Both the position numbers and the translations under genes were made by a program. Of a DNA stretch of 64,000 nt, positions 1 through 12,650 are shown piece by piece; positions within the stretch are counted from its first letter, which is position 1; each line of letters starts with the position of its first letter. Under the pieces are notes generated by a model, which did not search any database, was not told the DNA's origin, and worked only from the letters and a program-made list of their open reading frames with translations. Origin of the DNA: Bolinopsis microptera. Lineage: Eukaryota; Ctenophora; Tentaculata; Lobata; Bolinopsidae. The stretch is from assembly GCF_026151205.1 (NCBI RefSeq), contig NC_087084.1, positions 6,869,394 through 6,933,393 of the forward strand, read 5' to 3'.

Positions 1-429
1 GTGTAAAGCTGATAGACCCCCTCATCATGCTTACTCGGCACCTGCCCTACAGCTCACGCGAGTTTTGTCACGTGATCAAACGGACTGGGTGTGAGTGGAA
101 CGATCTATTTTGAGGAATGAGATTCGGAGATCATCTCGTGAGAATCATGATTTGTCAGGTATTTTACCGCATGACAAACTGTCGAAACCGTGTAATCGGA
201 TCCTTCCAGTTCCACCGACTTTCGCTTTATAATGGAGATTTAATGCGATTCATTAGTACCTGTTTGGAGTTTGTGAGATACAAAGCTCATTCTGTAGTCC
301 TGAAATAGTCCTGAAATAGAGCTGAAATAGAGCTGAAATAGTCCTGAAGGAGAGCTGTAGGAGAGCTGAAGGAGAGGGATCCAGGTGTTCCAGGGTAATT
401 ATATCTCGTACACACAAATAACAGAGCCA

Positions 430-1745
430 AACTAATAGACTACCAGGGGTGTTCAGGTGTGGTGAACAGAAACGGAGAACAAGGTGACGTTATACAGCTG
501 GGGAGGTTACCGACCAGGTTACCAGGTTACCAGGTTACCAGGTAGTTTACCAGGCGTGTTCAGGTGTGGTGAACAGAAACGGAGAACAAGGTGACGTTAT
601 ACAGCTGGGGAGGTTACCGACCAGGTTACCAGGTTACCAGGTTACCAGGTAGTTTACCAGGCGTGTTCAGGTGTGGTGATCATGAAACGGAGAACAAGGT
701 GACGTTATACAGCTGGGGAGGTTACCGACCAGGTTACCAGGTTACCAGGTTACCAGGTAGTTTACCAGGCGTGTTCAGGTGTGGTGAACAGAAACGGAGA
801 ACAAGGTGACGTTATACAGCTGGGGAGGTTACCGACCAGGTTACCAGGTTACCAGGTTACCAGGTAGTTTACCAGGCGTGTTCAGGTGTGGTGATCATGA
901 AACGGAGAACAAGGTGACGTTATACAGCTGGGGAGGTTACCGACCAGGTTACCAGGTTACCAGGTTACCAGGTAGTTTACCAGGCGTGTTCAGGTGTGGT
1001 GAACAGAAACGGAGAACAAGGTGACGTTATACAGCTGGGGAGGTTACCGACCAGGTTACCAGGTTACCAGGTTACCAGGTAGTTTACCAGGAGTGTTCAG
1101 GTGTGGTGATCATGAAACGGAGAACAAGGTGACGTTATACAGCTGGGGAGGTTACCGACCAGGTTACCAGGTTACCAGGTTACCAGGTAGTTTACCAGGC
1201 GTGTTCAGGTGTGGTGATCATGAAACGGAGAACAAGGTGACGTTATACAGCTGGGGAGGTTACCGACCAGGTTACCAGGTTACCAGGTTACCAGGTAGTT
1301 TACCAGGCGTGTTCAGGTGTGGTGATCATGAAACGGAGAACAAGGTGACGTTATACAGCTGGGGAGGTTACCGACCAGGTTACCAGGTTACCAGGTTACC
1401 AGGTAGTTTACCAGGCGTGTTCAGGTGTGGTGATCATGAAACGGAGAACAAGGTGACGTTATACAGCTGGGGAGGTTACCGACCAGGTTACCAGGTTACC
1501 AGGTTACCAGGTAGTTTACCAGGCGTGTTCAGGTGTGGTGATCATGAAACGGAGAACAAGGTGACGTTATACAGCTGGGGAGGTTGCCGACCAGGTTACC
1601 AGGTTACCGACCAGGTTACCAGGTTACCAGGTGTGTCCACTGTTAAGGTGTGGTGAACTCATCATGAAACGGAGAACAAGAACCTGGTGGGTAACGTTAT
1701 ACATCATGAAACGGAGGGCCTGGTGGGTGACGTTGTACAGCTGGG
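430..1745. repeat. Minisatellite, 107/108-bp unit, about 11 copies
   Basis: Near-identical copies follow each other from about 440. The unit start GGTGACGTTATACAG recurs near 483, 590, 698, 805, 913, 1020, 1128, 1236, 1344, 1452 and 1560. Units carrying GAACAGAAAC are 107 bp and those carrying GATCATGAAAC are 108 bp. Each unit holds an 8-bp subrepeat (ACCAGGTT) three times. Runs of 108-bp units stay open in one frame simply because 108 is divisible by 3. I see no splice context or start that would make it a real coding region. The last copies (1580-1745) are degenerate. Confidence 0.97.
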
Positions 1746-3340
1746 GAGGCAACTTTAACTAACCCTCACTATAATCACATGGTGTACGGGTCAAAGAAGT
1801 AGCAAGTAGTGCCGTGCATTTCAAATAAAGAAGTAGCAAGTAGTGCCGTGCATTTCAAATAGTTCAAGCGTACGTGGGTTACCAAACCTAAATTTAACAA
1901 AGACCTACTATTTCAAAGGATTGCCTTTTATGGACTAGTTATATCGGGGAGATGTAATTCGTTTCCTAAAATTATAGAATGTTCTCAAATAGTGGACCTT
2001 ACGTCACATTCCAAGGAATGTCACCTCACGACCACCAGTCTAGCCAATTAGTCACGGGATATACTATAAGAGATCACGTGAAATACTATAAGAGATCACG
2101 CCCATCTCCCACATCATACATTAGTTATAATTTAATCAATTATAGCTACAGCCTAGAATGGTAAGCCTACGGAAACATAAAGAATAATTTATCTTACAAC
2201 TTTACAATCGAAAACGTCCGAAAAACGCAGTTAATTCAATAAACTGTCAATAAACTGTAAGTTATTTCTACTACTTCGTGCTTATTGAGTTATTAACAGT
2301 CAGTTAAAAGTTTAACAGTAGTTAAAAGCTTAACAGAGTCTTAGAGGTCTCGCTTTCTCGCTTTGGGTTTACACCGAATGCCGACTGCCGAGGTTACAAA
2401 ACTGCACACGTACACTTGCTACCCACGTACCTTTGTCCTTTCACATTAAACAAACAAGATAAGATTGTTCTAGATGGTTTGAGATGGAGCGTAAAATGAA
2501 AGCAAAAGTAAACTTTATTTCTAACAGTTGTGCATGTTATTTGTGATCGCTAGGATACTCAAGTTATTTGAAGCGGTCGTTTTGTAGATTTATTATCATG
2601 TGCGCGCGTGTGATATATTCTGCTATGATCAATTAAATTAATTAATTAAATTAACCTTAATTTCATGACATAAAACTATAAAATCAAAAACAATGAAAAA
2701 AATCAAGTTATTACTGATAATAAAATAAAAATTTCTGTATGTGACAAAAAACAAAAATGCGAGCTTGTCAAGCTTCTTAACCTCTTGGTAGTTGACATAT
2801 GTGCGTATCACTTATAAGTCGTTACTCGGTGACTTGAACGGAGTAGGATGTTAGCCAAAACGGGGAAAATTTCTTTCCTCAGAATCCGAGTTGCTGTAAT
2901 TTAGCAAATGGACTTCTGGAGAAAGAAAAGATCCGAACATGTGTCCTAACTCCCGATTTATTCGAGTCGCCAAACGCTTTTAGCTTGAGTTTACAGATGG
3001 CAATTATATTGGACATTGGGCTAACAATGTTTGCAATTTGTTGATGACGTGGCACGAGGTTGATTTGTTTTGTGCGTGACTACAATCAGCCTTGTATGTG
3101 ACAATTTTAACAGAAACAGAGAGCACACGTTGTGTGGCTTCTTTGAGTTACGTTGTCAAGGACATCATAATAACCACAAACATATTCAACCGTTAAAAAT
3201 AGCCGCATACGTTGGTCAAATGATCACATACGAGCACTGACTCTAATCACGTACAAAACCAAGCAATCACATACAGGATTCAGCACACATCACGTACACT
3301 ACTTTTTACAAATAGTAAACGACGTGTAAAGTCTAAATAC
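1746..3340. other. Non-coding stretch, no gene recognised
   Basis: AT-rich DNA with no exon I can support on either strand. It holds a 31-bp direct duplication around 1797-1860 and a short duplication (CTATAAGAGATCACG) near 2062-2100. Several sites related to CACGTAC and CACGTGA are scattered through it. Confidence 0.5.
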
Positions 3341-3350
3341 CCAGCGTTAA

Positions 3351-4400
3351 CGTTAACCCAGTGCCGTATTTAATGTCCTCCCCTGAACACGGAGTACAAG
3401 CGTTAACCCAGTGCCGTATTTAATGTCCTCCCCTGAACACGGAGTACAAGCGTTAACACAGTGCCGTATTTAATGTCCTCCCCTGAACACAGAGTACAAG
3501 CGTTAACCCAGTGCCGTATTTAATGTCCTCCCCTGAACACGGAGTACAAGCGTTAACCCAGTGCCGTATTTAATGTCCTCCCCTAAACACGGAGTACAAG
3601 CGTTAACCCAGTGCCGTATTTAATGTCCTCCCCTGAACACGGAGTACAAGCGTTAACCCAGTGCCGTATTTAATGTCCTCCCCTGAACACAGAGTACAAG
3701 CGTTAACCCAGTGCCGTATTTAATGTCCTCCCCTGAACACAGAGTACAAGCGTTAACCCAGTGCCGTATTTAATGTCCTCCCCTGAACACGGAGTACAAG
3801 CGTTAACCCAGTGCCGTATTTAATGTCCTCCCCTGAACACGGAGTACAAGCGTTAACCCAGTGCCGTATTTAATGTCCTCCCCTGAACACGGAGTACAAG
3901 CGTTAACCCAGTGCCGTATTTAATGTCCTCCCCTGAACACGGAGTACAAGCGTTAACCCAGTGCCGTATTTAATGTCCTCCCCTGAACACGGAGTACAAG
4001 CGTTAACCCAGTGCCGTATTTAATGTCCTCCCCTGAACACGGAGTACAAGCGTTAACCCAGTGCCGTATTTAATGTCCTCCCCTGAACACGGAGTACAAG
4101 CGTTAACCCAGTGCCGTATTTAATGTCCTCCCCTGAACACGGAGTACAAGCGTTAACCCAGTGCCGTATTTAATGTCCTTCCCTGAACACGGAGTACAAG
4201 CGTTAACCCAGTGCCGTATTTAATGTCCTACCCTGAACACGGAGTACAAGCGTTAACCCAGTGCCGTATTTAATGTCCTCCCCTGAACACGGAGTCCAAG
4301 CGTTAACCCAGTGCCGTATTTAATGTCCTCCCCTGAACACGGAGTACAAGCGTTAACCCAGTGCCGTATTTAATGTTCTCCCCTGAACACTGAGTACAAG
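3351..4400. repeat. Minisatellite, exact 50-bp unit, 21 copies
   Basis: A strictly regular 50-bp unit beginning CGTTAACCCAGTGCCGTATT runs for 21 copies with only single-base substitutions (for example GGAG/AGAG/TGAG, and CCTC/CCTT/CCTA near the end). No length variation is seen. The near-identity indicates recent amplification or ongoing homogenisation. Confidence 0.98.
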
Positions 4401-5814
4401 CGCTGACAGCTTCTATTATCCTATTAACGTGGTTTTCTTTCTGCAGAAATTAAGAGCTGCTGACACATTCCGCGGAAACAAAGAAGTCAAGTACGCAGCG
4501 GACAGTAGTCACACACACTTTCTCTGAGTCACGGACAGCAGGTCACGTACAAGGACAGTACGTCACGTACAAGGAAACACGTCTATATAATTACAGTTCG
4601 TTAGTGGAGTAAAGTCATTATTAAAACACACACCTCACTGTGGACTGATCCTGTTTTTAGATGGATAATTAGTGAGTTATCTACACAAGTCCGTACACTC
4701 AGAGGGACACTGTATTGTGGTACCGGAAGGAATGTAGGGCATTCCGACGATCAAAACCTAGATAATATAGAAAACTTAATTAAACCTTATCATAAAAACC
4801 CTAATTTATCTGGTTTTAGATCCTGTGTGGCGAGGGTCAATAAGGCCAGTACGTGACGACTGGCCTTGGGCATGACAAAGACTGGGATGCTATAATTAAT
4901 GCGTGCGGGAATGAATGCAAGGTATGTGATGTATGCGGTGGTGGTCAGGCTAACAGCCTAACAAAAGACTGGACAATTTCTGGTTATGGTATAATCGGTA
5001 ATTCTGAGGAATTTCGGTAATTCTGAGGAACGGAGGAGCTACGGAGGTTTCAGGTTCTATGTTTGGGGAAATGATTTAAGGCTTCGAGAATGTGATGTTG
5101 AGAGTGTAAAGAGCAGAAGGATTTAGTACAAGTTGCAAACATTATCAAATGTACAACAGGTAAGTGTATATTAACAAGGTCAAGATACAGGGTGAGGTGC
5201 ATAATATGAGACAAATACTGAGGAAAACAAAACAGCACGGAACTTACACTCGACAAGAGCAATGTAATTTGACCTTACAAACTCTCGCGACAGCATTAAA
5301 ATGACCTAAATCTTACACACACCCTCGCTCTATACTTAATATCATGTTATATAGGCTATATCGTATTATCATGTAGGATTATATTAGATTATGTAATATG
5401 TATATTTTCCATTATCATTGCCAAAAATTTAAGACAGTGCACTCAGCAAAGTTATAAGCTACATCATGCTACTACTTATGACAGGAATATGGTTACATTA
5501 TCATATCGTAGTAACATAAAGTCATATTAACATTAGTCAGTATTAAAATAACATTAAGTTACATAAAGTGACATTTAGTTACATAAAGTGACATGAAAAG
5601 CCGAATGTAGCTGAAGGTTTTCACCGCAACTCATTCAATTGTGGTCAGTCAGTTAAAAATGCACTGCCTCTTTCGTACCTGATTTAGAGGAGCTGACAGT
5701 ACAAAGAAAATACCATTTAAATTTCATCTGACAACACTATATCTTAATATTAGGATACCTGTGAGCCGTCAGTTCTACAAATCCACGTACAGACGCTTAC
5801 ACATAGGAGTTCAT

Positions 5815-5906
5815 GACGTGCTACTGCGATTACCACGTGACTAGCCCATGTGCTACTGCGAATACCACGTGACTAGCCCACGTGCTACTGCAAATACCAC
5901 GTGACT
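5815..5906. repeat. 32-bp tandem repeat containing CACGTGAC, 3 copies
   Basis: Three tandem copies of a unit with GTGCTACTGC followed by ACCACGTGACTAGCCC. The third copy diverges at its end. Each unit carries one CACGTGAC E-box, so the array is also a small E-box cluster. Confidence 0.85.
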
Positions 5907-5952
5907 CATATCGATTATCACGTGATTGTGAGAATACCACGATGCAGATTGT

Positions 5953-5983
5953 AAAAATCACACTTCGTACGACGAAACAGCAA
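5953..5983. promoter_or_regulatory. 31-bp conserved module with TTCGTACGACGAA core (copy 1)
   Basis: An exact 31-bp match to 9557-9587. It contains the near-palindrome TTCGTACGACGAA and is preceded within about 40 bp by CACGTGAT. In this copy an ATG follows directly (5984), opening only a 12-codon frame. A degenerate relative sits near 9015-9040, just before an ATG in CCACCATGG context. A promoter or transcription-factor site is inference. It could instead be the edge of a dispersed repeat. Confidence 0.35.
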
Positions 5984-6362
5984 GATGCCAGCGGAGAAGG
6001 GAGCTGCTAGCGTGTGTGTTTAGTCAGCTTATTTGTGTGAGATGAAGTGAAGGTCATATTTCAGATTTTTAATTTATAGTCATGTTACGGATTATTGGCA
6101 GCCGTTGAGGGGTATATGCAAGGGTACCGGACAAAAATCAAGTTACAAACGATTGAATAACCTGGAGGGGGATTATTTAAACATATAAGTGATACGAAGA
6201 GTTTGTTTTTAGCAGGAGCTTTCAAAAGCTCGAATAACATTGGAGATTTCATGTTTAACAACATTTGTCTATCATGAGGACACACAGCTGATAGAGCCAA
6301 AAGTAAAACGCAAAGAAAATCAAAATAACCCCAGTTAAAAAAACGAAAAATAAACTCAGCAA

Positions 6363-6731
6363 AAATGGAGCACACACCAAATCTTCCAACTAGAGAACTG
6401 GGAAAATGGAGCACACACCAAATCTTCCAACTAGAGAACTGAGAAAATGGAGCACACACCAAATCTTCCAACTAGAGAACTGAGAAAATGGAGCACACAC
6501 CAAATCTTCCAACTAGAGAACTGGGAAAATGGAGCACACACCAAATCTTCCAACTAGACAACTGAGAAAATGGAGCACACACCAAATCTTCCAACTAGAG
6601 AACTGGGAAAATGGAGCACACACCAAATCTTCCAACTAGAGAACTGAGAAAATGGAGCACACACCAAATCTTCCAACTAGAGAACTGAGAAAATGGAGCA
6701 CACACCAAATCTTCCAACTAGAGAACTGGGA
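6363..6731. repeat. Minisatellite, 41-bp unit, 9 copies
   Basis: Nine copies of a 41-bp unit starting AAATGGAGCACACACCAAAT. They differ mainly at CTGGG versus CTGAG and in one GAGAAC to GACAAC change. Confidence 0.96.
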
Positions 6732-7290
6732 AAGATCAGTGGAATGTTATGTACAGTTCCGCGGAACTTCTGTCAACAAACAAACGTGAGTTAAAAGAAG
6801 AAAGAAACCCAATAACACCCAAACCCCATACTGCAGAATGGGCTTAATTAGATAAGAGATTATACCACGAGCACAATTAAGCCAAAGAGTAGGAATGTCA
6901 CGAGGAATAAATAAATAATAAGAATTTTAGTGCCCAAAATTTGGACCCCCAAGTGGTGTCAAAAAAGCGAATTAAATAAGTAATAATTATTTTAGTCTCT
7001 TGAGTCTTGAGACCACTTGAACAGGGTTAGACGGGTTCCTGCTAGTTAAACCAAAGTGTAGAATTGCTAGGTGGAATGAGTTCCACAGAAGTGCCAGTCT
7101 GAGCATCAACATACCAGGACCAGGACAGTGTGTAATTGTTTGTAATCGTATTATTGTATAATGTATTGAGCTACACACAATCACGCAGAATCACACACAG
7201 TCACGCACAGAATACAGAGCTGTGTTACGGTTCTGCAATTAGCCCATTCAGATCATTCATTCTCTTCCCAAATAATTTCAAAAAGTAGAA

Positions 7291-7350
7291 ACTATAGAGA
7301 CAGTAACTATAGAGACAGTAACTATAGAGACAGTAACTATAGAGACAGCA
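7291..7350. repeat. 15-bp tandem repeat, 4 copies
   Basis: Four units of ACTATAGAGACAGTA in perfect register, the last ending CA instead of TA. Confidence 0.93.
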
Positions 7351-8938
7351 ACACAATCTCAAATACGTGACTATAGACAGAGCTGTGCTACACGAGCGTG
7401 ACTACGTTTGCAAGTGAGTTAACACATTGCATCCTGTGCTGTGAACATTGACAACCACGTGACCAGCTATAGTTATACATGTACTTGTTTTATGAGGATA
7501 GAAAAATTGTTATCTTAAAAAGTGTTATTCCAATCAATAATATTTAAATTCTAGAATTATTCTAATATTATCGATATGTTAATTTTGCAACAGCGTAAAA
7601 GGCCGGATATTGACCAATAGTGACCAATAGAAGGGTTACAGCGTGGTCACGTGACCCAGAGAGTAGTGTTGAAGGTATGTCGTACTTGTTATTTAGTTAT
7701 ACCAGTGCTACGTTGTTGTTATGGTGACTGTTGCCTGGTGAGGAGCGGGGACTAAATCATTAGGATGTTAGCTTTAATCAAGGTTCCTTAGAGCTTTCAC
7801 TGATGTTTAAAGGAACATACCGACAAGTAACTCCTGGTGAAGCTAGGTGTGCGAATAGCAGTGCTGGAAAGGTATGGACAATAGCTGACACGTGACAGCG
7901 GTCAACCAATCAGCTTCCAGCATTGATCAATCAACGCTATCACGTGTTCACCCACTGTACGGAGCTCACTGGAGTGGACTTTGCGAGTACGTGTTATAAG
8001 AACCGGTCAAAATTCAAAATGGGAATCTTCTGGAACTTTCTCTAGATTTAAGTATTGAAGAACAATCGGCTCAAGAATCACGCAGCACTCCCTCATCAAC
8101 GACCAAAGAGCAGGTAACAACCGAGATATATTCTTCAGAATCATTTAAATAGTCAAGATGCCTCCGCTAAGCTTGTTACAAAGGAAAGTGTACGTGTGTT
8201 TCCTTTGCAAAGAGGACGCCCTTGAACTATCTCTGAAGTTTGGAGGAACCAAGCATAAAACAGGGATTATTTGAGAGAATCACGCGTTATTCACAGGCAT
8301 TTTTACATTCCTCGGAAATATTTAAGTGATTACAATGCCTCCGGGAAGGAGGTCACGTGGATGACAACCTCACTTAAATCTACCTTAAGTGCACATGGTG
8401 GCGTTCCAGATCCGGAATCATAGTCAAGCTGGCTATCCGTCAGACGTATAAATAGATTTCAATAATCTGATATTTTGGGGAACATGTCACGTGTTAGATG
8501 TAACGATCTAAAGGTTTATCTGGTACAAATTTACACGACCACGGTCCACCATCTGCCATGAAAGCTTTTTATATTTAAAACTAATTTCAATAACGCCCTG
8601 CGTACGAGACTGTGCCCACAAAGAGCTGATTATAAATAATCTGGTACCAGCACCACGGGTTTGGAACTCGTAAACCATTAAACAACTATTAAAACAACTA
8701 GAAGTTTAAAGGAATCCTATAAAATCCCTCTTCCTTACGATAACTCTACAATATTAACTTTTAAAAATGTGAAAATGTAAGATGTAGAAAGAAGAAATGT
8801 GAAGAGAAGATAAAATAAGAAATACAAATGGTAGATACAGCACGTACGACCACGTACACAAATAGCTCTCCCACTAAAGATATTCGTTACAGGAGAGCTG
8901 CGTGGGTCACAAACGCGCCTCCCACATGTGACCAGTAA

Positions 8939-8964
8939 GTCACGTGACCAGTAAGTCACGTGAC
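8939..8964. promoter_or_regulatory. Paired GTCACGTGAC E-box palindromes
   Basis: Two copies of GTCACGTGAC, 16 bp apart (8939-8948 and 8955-8964), inside a short tandem repeat (CACGTGACCAGTAAGT). The 10-mer is the classical high-affinity site of USF/MITF/TFE-type bHLH-zip factors (established knowledge). Any function here is inference. Confidence 0.4.
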
Positions 8965-9241
8965 CAGTACGTGAGTCTCAAACATACCACGTGATATCCG
9001 CGTGACTAGCTCAAAGTCACATCTCGTACGCTGAAATTTCCACCATGGAAAGGCCCGAGGAAGATAGGCTCTTGCAATTGGGAGGGCACCGAACAAAGGA
9101 CATGTTCTCAATAGTTTCTACTTTTAGAAATTATTTGGGGAGAGAATGAATGACCCAAATGGGATAATTGCATAAGTTATGCAGCATAACCCTAACTGCT
9201 CATAGTCCAGTGGCTACATACATCTTGCTTGAATTATTTAT

Positions 9242-9356
9242 CCCCTACTTCTTAGCTGGGAGATGTGATGTTAGTGGTTACTGTAGCGGCTAACCTCCTA
9301 CCCTACTTCTTAGCTGGAAGATGTGATGTTAGTGGTTACTGTAGCGGGTAACCTCC
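9242..9356. repeat. 58-bp tandem duplication
   Basis: Two adjacent copies of a segment beginning CCTACTTCTTAGCTGG and containing GATGTGATGTTAGTGG, differing at about three positions. Confidence 0.9.
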
Positions 9357-9556
9357 ACATCTGTATAACTGTGTGTATAGACTATGATGATCACAAAGAG
9401 CATCAAAATATCAATGATAAGATATTATTGATTTTAATTAGGCGGGAAAACATTATATAAATGGTTGATTTAATCAGGAGGAGCCCCGTCCATTATAACT
9501 ATAAATCCACGTACAGGCAATATTATAAACTCACGTGATCTATCACTTGATATAAC

Positions 9557-9587
9557 AAAAATCACACTTCGTACGACGAAACAGCAA
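9557..9587. promoter_or_regulatory. 31-bp conserved module with TTCGTACGACGAA core (copy 2)
   Basis: Identical over 31 bp to 5953-5983, and again follows a CACGTGAT site about 20 bp upstream. Downstream the similarity fades (GCGCGAGAGGG here, GCGGAGAAGGG in copy 1). There is no ATG at the corresponding position. Confidence 0.35.
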
Positions 9588-10417
9588 AATAGCGCGAGAG
9601 GGAATTAAAGAGACGAAAATTAGTAGTCAGGCAGTTGGCAATCGAGAAACTCCTAGATCAGGAGTTTTCCCGCGATTATTGGCACGTGACCGCTCACGCG
9701 TGGCTATAGTAAACCCCGTTAAATTGGTTTTATATTAACGATAAACTAGCCCCACGGTCGTGTTGACTGAGAAATCACGCTCACTATCATTGTTCCGGGA
9801 GTACGTACGACGTTTTCTACATGAGGTGAGATTATTCTAGAACGCAGCAGTGGACAATCTTCTAGAATATTCAGTCTTCCTGCTTTAAAAAGATCGTTTG
9901 ATCCTCAAAACTATAGAATTATCAGGAAACAGGAAACACAGTCTAAAGTAAATGCTGCAGATTATCGAATTTGCAATCTGGGTGATCACAAAATCGTCGT
10001 ATAACTGTATAAAACATTAAAGACAGGTTCCAGATTGGTCAGGAGCTACACGGTCGCAAAGTTGCTCTTGTGACCGTGTATAAATAAATAGTCCTAGAAT
10101 AACCACAGACTGCAGAGTAACAACAAAATACACTCCAAGCTGACGGTTATTAAGTCTTCTTCGTGTGACTCCATTAGACGGACAACCTACCTACCAAACA
10201 TAGCAACCTTTCCTTGCAGAGTATAAAATAGATTGCATCATTAGAACTCAGAGAAACTATGTAGTAATGTTCATGACTGGGTAGCTTGCCGTGTCGTGAG
10301 TAATGAAATTGAAAGACCAGAAGTAAGACTTTATCAAAGTAGTGGGCGATCCAAAGTAAATGGATGGGCATTTATTTATGAAATTAAAGGAGCATGACTG
10401 GGTAGCAATATATACCA

Positions 10418-10965
10418 GAAGTGAGAGTGCACCTCAGAAGTGAGAAGTGAGAGTGAACTTCAGAAGTGAGAGTGCACCTCAGAAGTGAGAGTGCACCTCA
10501 GAAGTGAGAGTGCACCTCAGAAGTGAGAGTGCACCTCAGAAGTGAGAGTGCACCTCAGAAGTGAGAGTGCACCTCAGAAGTGAGAGTGCACCTCAGAAGT
10601 GAGAGTGCACCTCAGAAGTGAGAGTGCACCTCAGAAGTGAGAGTGCACCTCAGAAGTGAGAGTGCACCTCAGAAGTGAGAGTGCACCTCAGAAGTGAGAG
10701 TGCACCTCAGAAGTGAGAGTGCACCTCAGAAGTGAGAGTGCACCTCAAAAGTGAGAGTGCACCTCAGAAGTGAGAGTGCACCTCAGAAGTGAGAGTGCAC
10801 CTCAGAAGTGAGAGTGCACCTCAGAAGTGAGAGTGCACCTCAGAAGTGAGAGTGCACCTCAGAAGTGAGAGTGCACCTCAGAAGTGAGAGTGCACCTCAG
10901 AAGTGAGAGTGCACCTCAGAAGTGAGAGTGCACCTCAGAAGTGAGAGTGCACCTCAGAAGTGAGA
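10418..10965. repeat. Minisatellite, 19-bp unit, about 29 copies
   Basis: An almost invariant unit CAGAAGTGAGAGTGCACCT. The first copies (10418-10470) are degenerate, including a short GAAGTGAGAAGTGAG slip and GAACTT in place of GCACCT. One CAAAAG variant lies near 10746. Confidence 0.97.
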
Positions 10966-11069
10966 CTTGGTAACTGGTGATTGCTATCTAGAGTTCTCTC
11001 TCTCTCTATGTTAAGGTCGACGGACGCTGGCCTCCTTCCATCTAGAGTTAATGAACAGTTTGGTATACA

Positions 11070-11139
11070 CCTTGTTTAATAGATCATACACATTACAACA
11101 GGTGCACCTGTTGTAATGTGTATGATCTATTAAACAAGG
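11070..11139. repeat. 70-bp perfect palindrome with no spacer
   Basis: Each 35-nt half, starting CCTTGTTTAATAGATC and reaching the centre AGGTG|CACCT, is the exact reverse complement of the other. There is no mismatch and no loop. Outside it the symmetry ends at once (11069 A against 11140 C). It is immediately followed by the 22-bp array. Confidence 0.95.
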
Positions 11140-11168
11140 CTGAAACAGCTCTGTGACATCCTGCAATG

Positions 11169-11325
11169 AAAAAAACTTACAGAAACAAACAAACAAACTT
11201 ACAGAAACAAACAAACAAACTTACAGAAACAAACAAACAAACTTACAGAAACAAACAAACAAGCTTACAGAAACAAACAAACAAACTTACAGAAACAAAC
11301 AAACAAACTTACAGAAACAAACACT
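11169..11325. repeat. Minisatellite, 22-bp unit, about 7 copies
   Basis: Tandem units of CTTACAGAAACAAACAAAC plus AAA, with one CAAG variant near 11261. A purine-rich + strand frame reads through the array but it has no independent coding support. Confidence 0.93.
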
Positions 11326-12650
11326 TTCAGACACTCCCATAGAACGAAACCAACCAACCAAATAAGAAACAAATTTCTGAGGCACGCCAACATACCGGCA
11401 TTTCACAGTTCACACCTTATATGACCTAAGGTGATCTTAGCAATAGGATCATACCAGAACATACCAGAACATACTATACCGTGCACATACTGGGCCTATA
11501 CCCGCACTCAGCCGTGCAGTAATGAACTATCCAGTAGAAAGGAAAACAAAAGTTAAACGTTAAAAGTTTGATAAAAAAAGTACAATATATACTGGTTGTG
11601 CCGTTGTGGGTATATAACACACGCACTACGCAGTATTGAGCAACCCAGTCACGTACAACCCAGTCACGTACAAAGTCACGTACAAAGTCAGTCCAGGTCA
11701 CACACCCGGAAAGGCACGTACAGAGGAAAGTGTCACGTGGTACTCATTTAGTGCCCACGTGGGATTTGCACGTGGTACACTCACAGAATTATGAAGCATT
11801 ATATCATCCCCCAAGCTGCACAATGAAAACGTGATAAATATTTGGGATGTTTCGGAATGAGAATACAATACCTTTGTAATTTGAGCCATTTTAAGGAAAA
11901 TCCACGTTTCTTATTTTTCAGGTGTTTTATTCCGGTGTGGTTTCATACCAAAAAACAAATAACATGCAAATTTCCGAGAAAAGTGAAGATAAAATGGTAA
12001 CCCCATGTTAATGCCAAGGGCTGCATAAAATTTAAAAATCAGGGTAAACCGTAGCGACTCCCACCAGCATACCCTATGTATGGAAACCAAATATAAACAA
12101 ACAGAGCTAATAAATATATTTAGTAAAGTAAAATAAGTTATACCGACAATGACAGAAGATTCACAATCTGGTCCGGTAAACATTGGCGGCTGTCACAGTG
12201 GCTCCACTGTTGGCCACAACTCACATACGTGACATACCAGGGAGTGTCACGTGACTTCTCACGAATAACAGATTACCACTAAATGGGAGACTTCAGTATG
12301 AGAGGTGGATAAATAAGCGGTTATACGGCGTTGCTGAGGGTAGGGTTAAGCACATACCACACGTGAAGAGAGAGGGTTGTAGTCATGGAGACGAGGGTTG
12401 TAGTCATGGAGACGCAGGGCGTACGGGTAATTTAGGATTCATTAATTAATGATTGTTTTTTAATAACTTTGTGAAGCGATTCCAGTAATCATCATCATAT
12501 TTTTCTATTTGTTAATTTATCACGGACACCACAAAGAAATCACATACAACATATTTGCACCTATTGATGCGTAAAGTGGGTACGTGTGTGATACAGGATG
12601 ATGCAACAGTGCGATACGATAATAATAATTATGGAATAATCATTCGATAG

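Larger units (their letters stand above)
4401..6362. other. Non-coding stretch with short E-box repeats
   Basis: No supported exon. There are short GTCACGTAC-type direct repeats near 4540-4575 and ACATAAAGTGACAT repeats near 5520-5595. The open frames here are short and lack coding character. Confidence 0.45.
6732..10417. other. Non-coding stretch, no gene recognised
   Basis: No supported exon on either strand. Features seen: tandem and direct repeats listed separately, many CACGTGAC sites, and two short ATG-initiated frames at 8158 (39 codons, with a Cys-x2-Cys and a downstream His pair) and 9044 (34 codons, CCACCATGG context). The 8139-8175 and 8317-8352 segments are imperfect copies of each other, both reaching ATGCCTCCG. 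None of these is enough to call a gene. Confidence 0.4.

Noticed and set aside
591-1656. Frame of repeated MTLYSWGGYRPGY-type 36-residue units
   Set aside because: Produced by a 108-bp minisatellite whose length is a multiple of three; the 107-bp units break the frame and no gene context exists.
8158-8277. 39-codon frame with Cys-x2-Cys and a His pair resembling a zinc finger
   Set aside because: Too short, with no recognisable family and no clear splice donor to extend it.
3351-10965. CRISPR-like regular arrays (50, 41 and 19 bp periods)
   Set aside because: Units are contiguous with no unique spacers, and the genome is eukaryotic.
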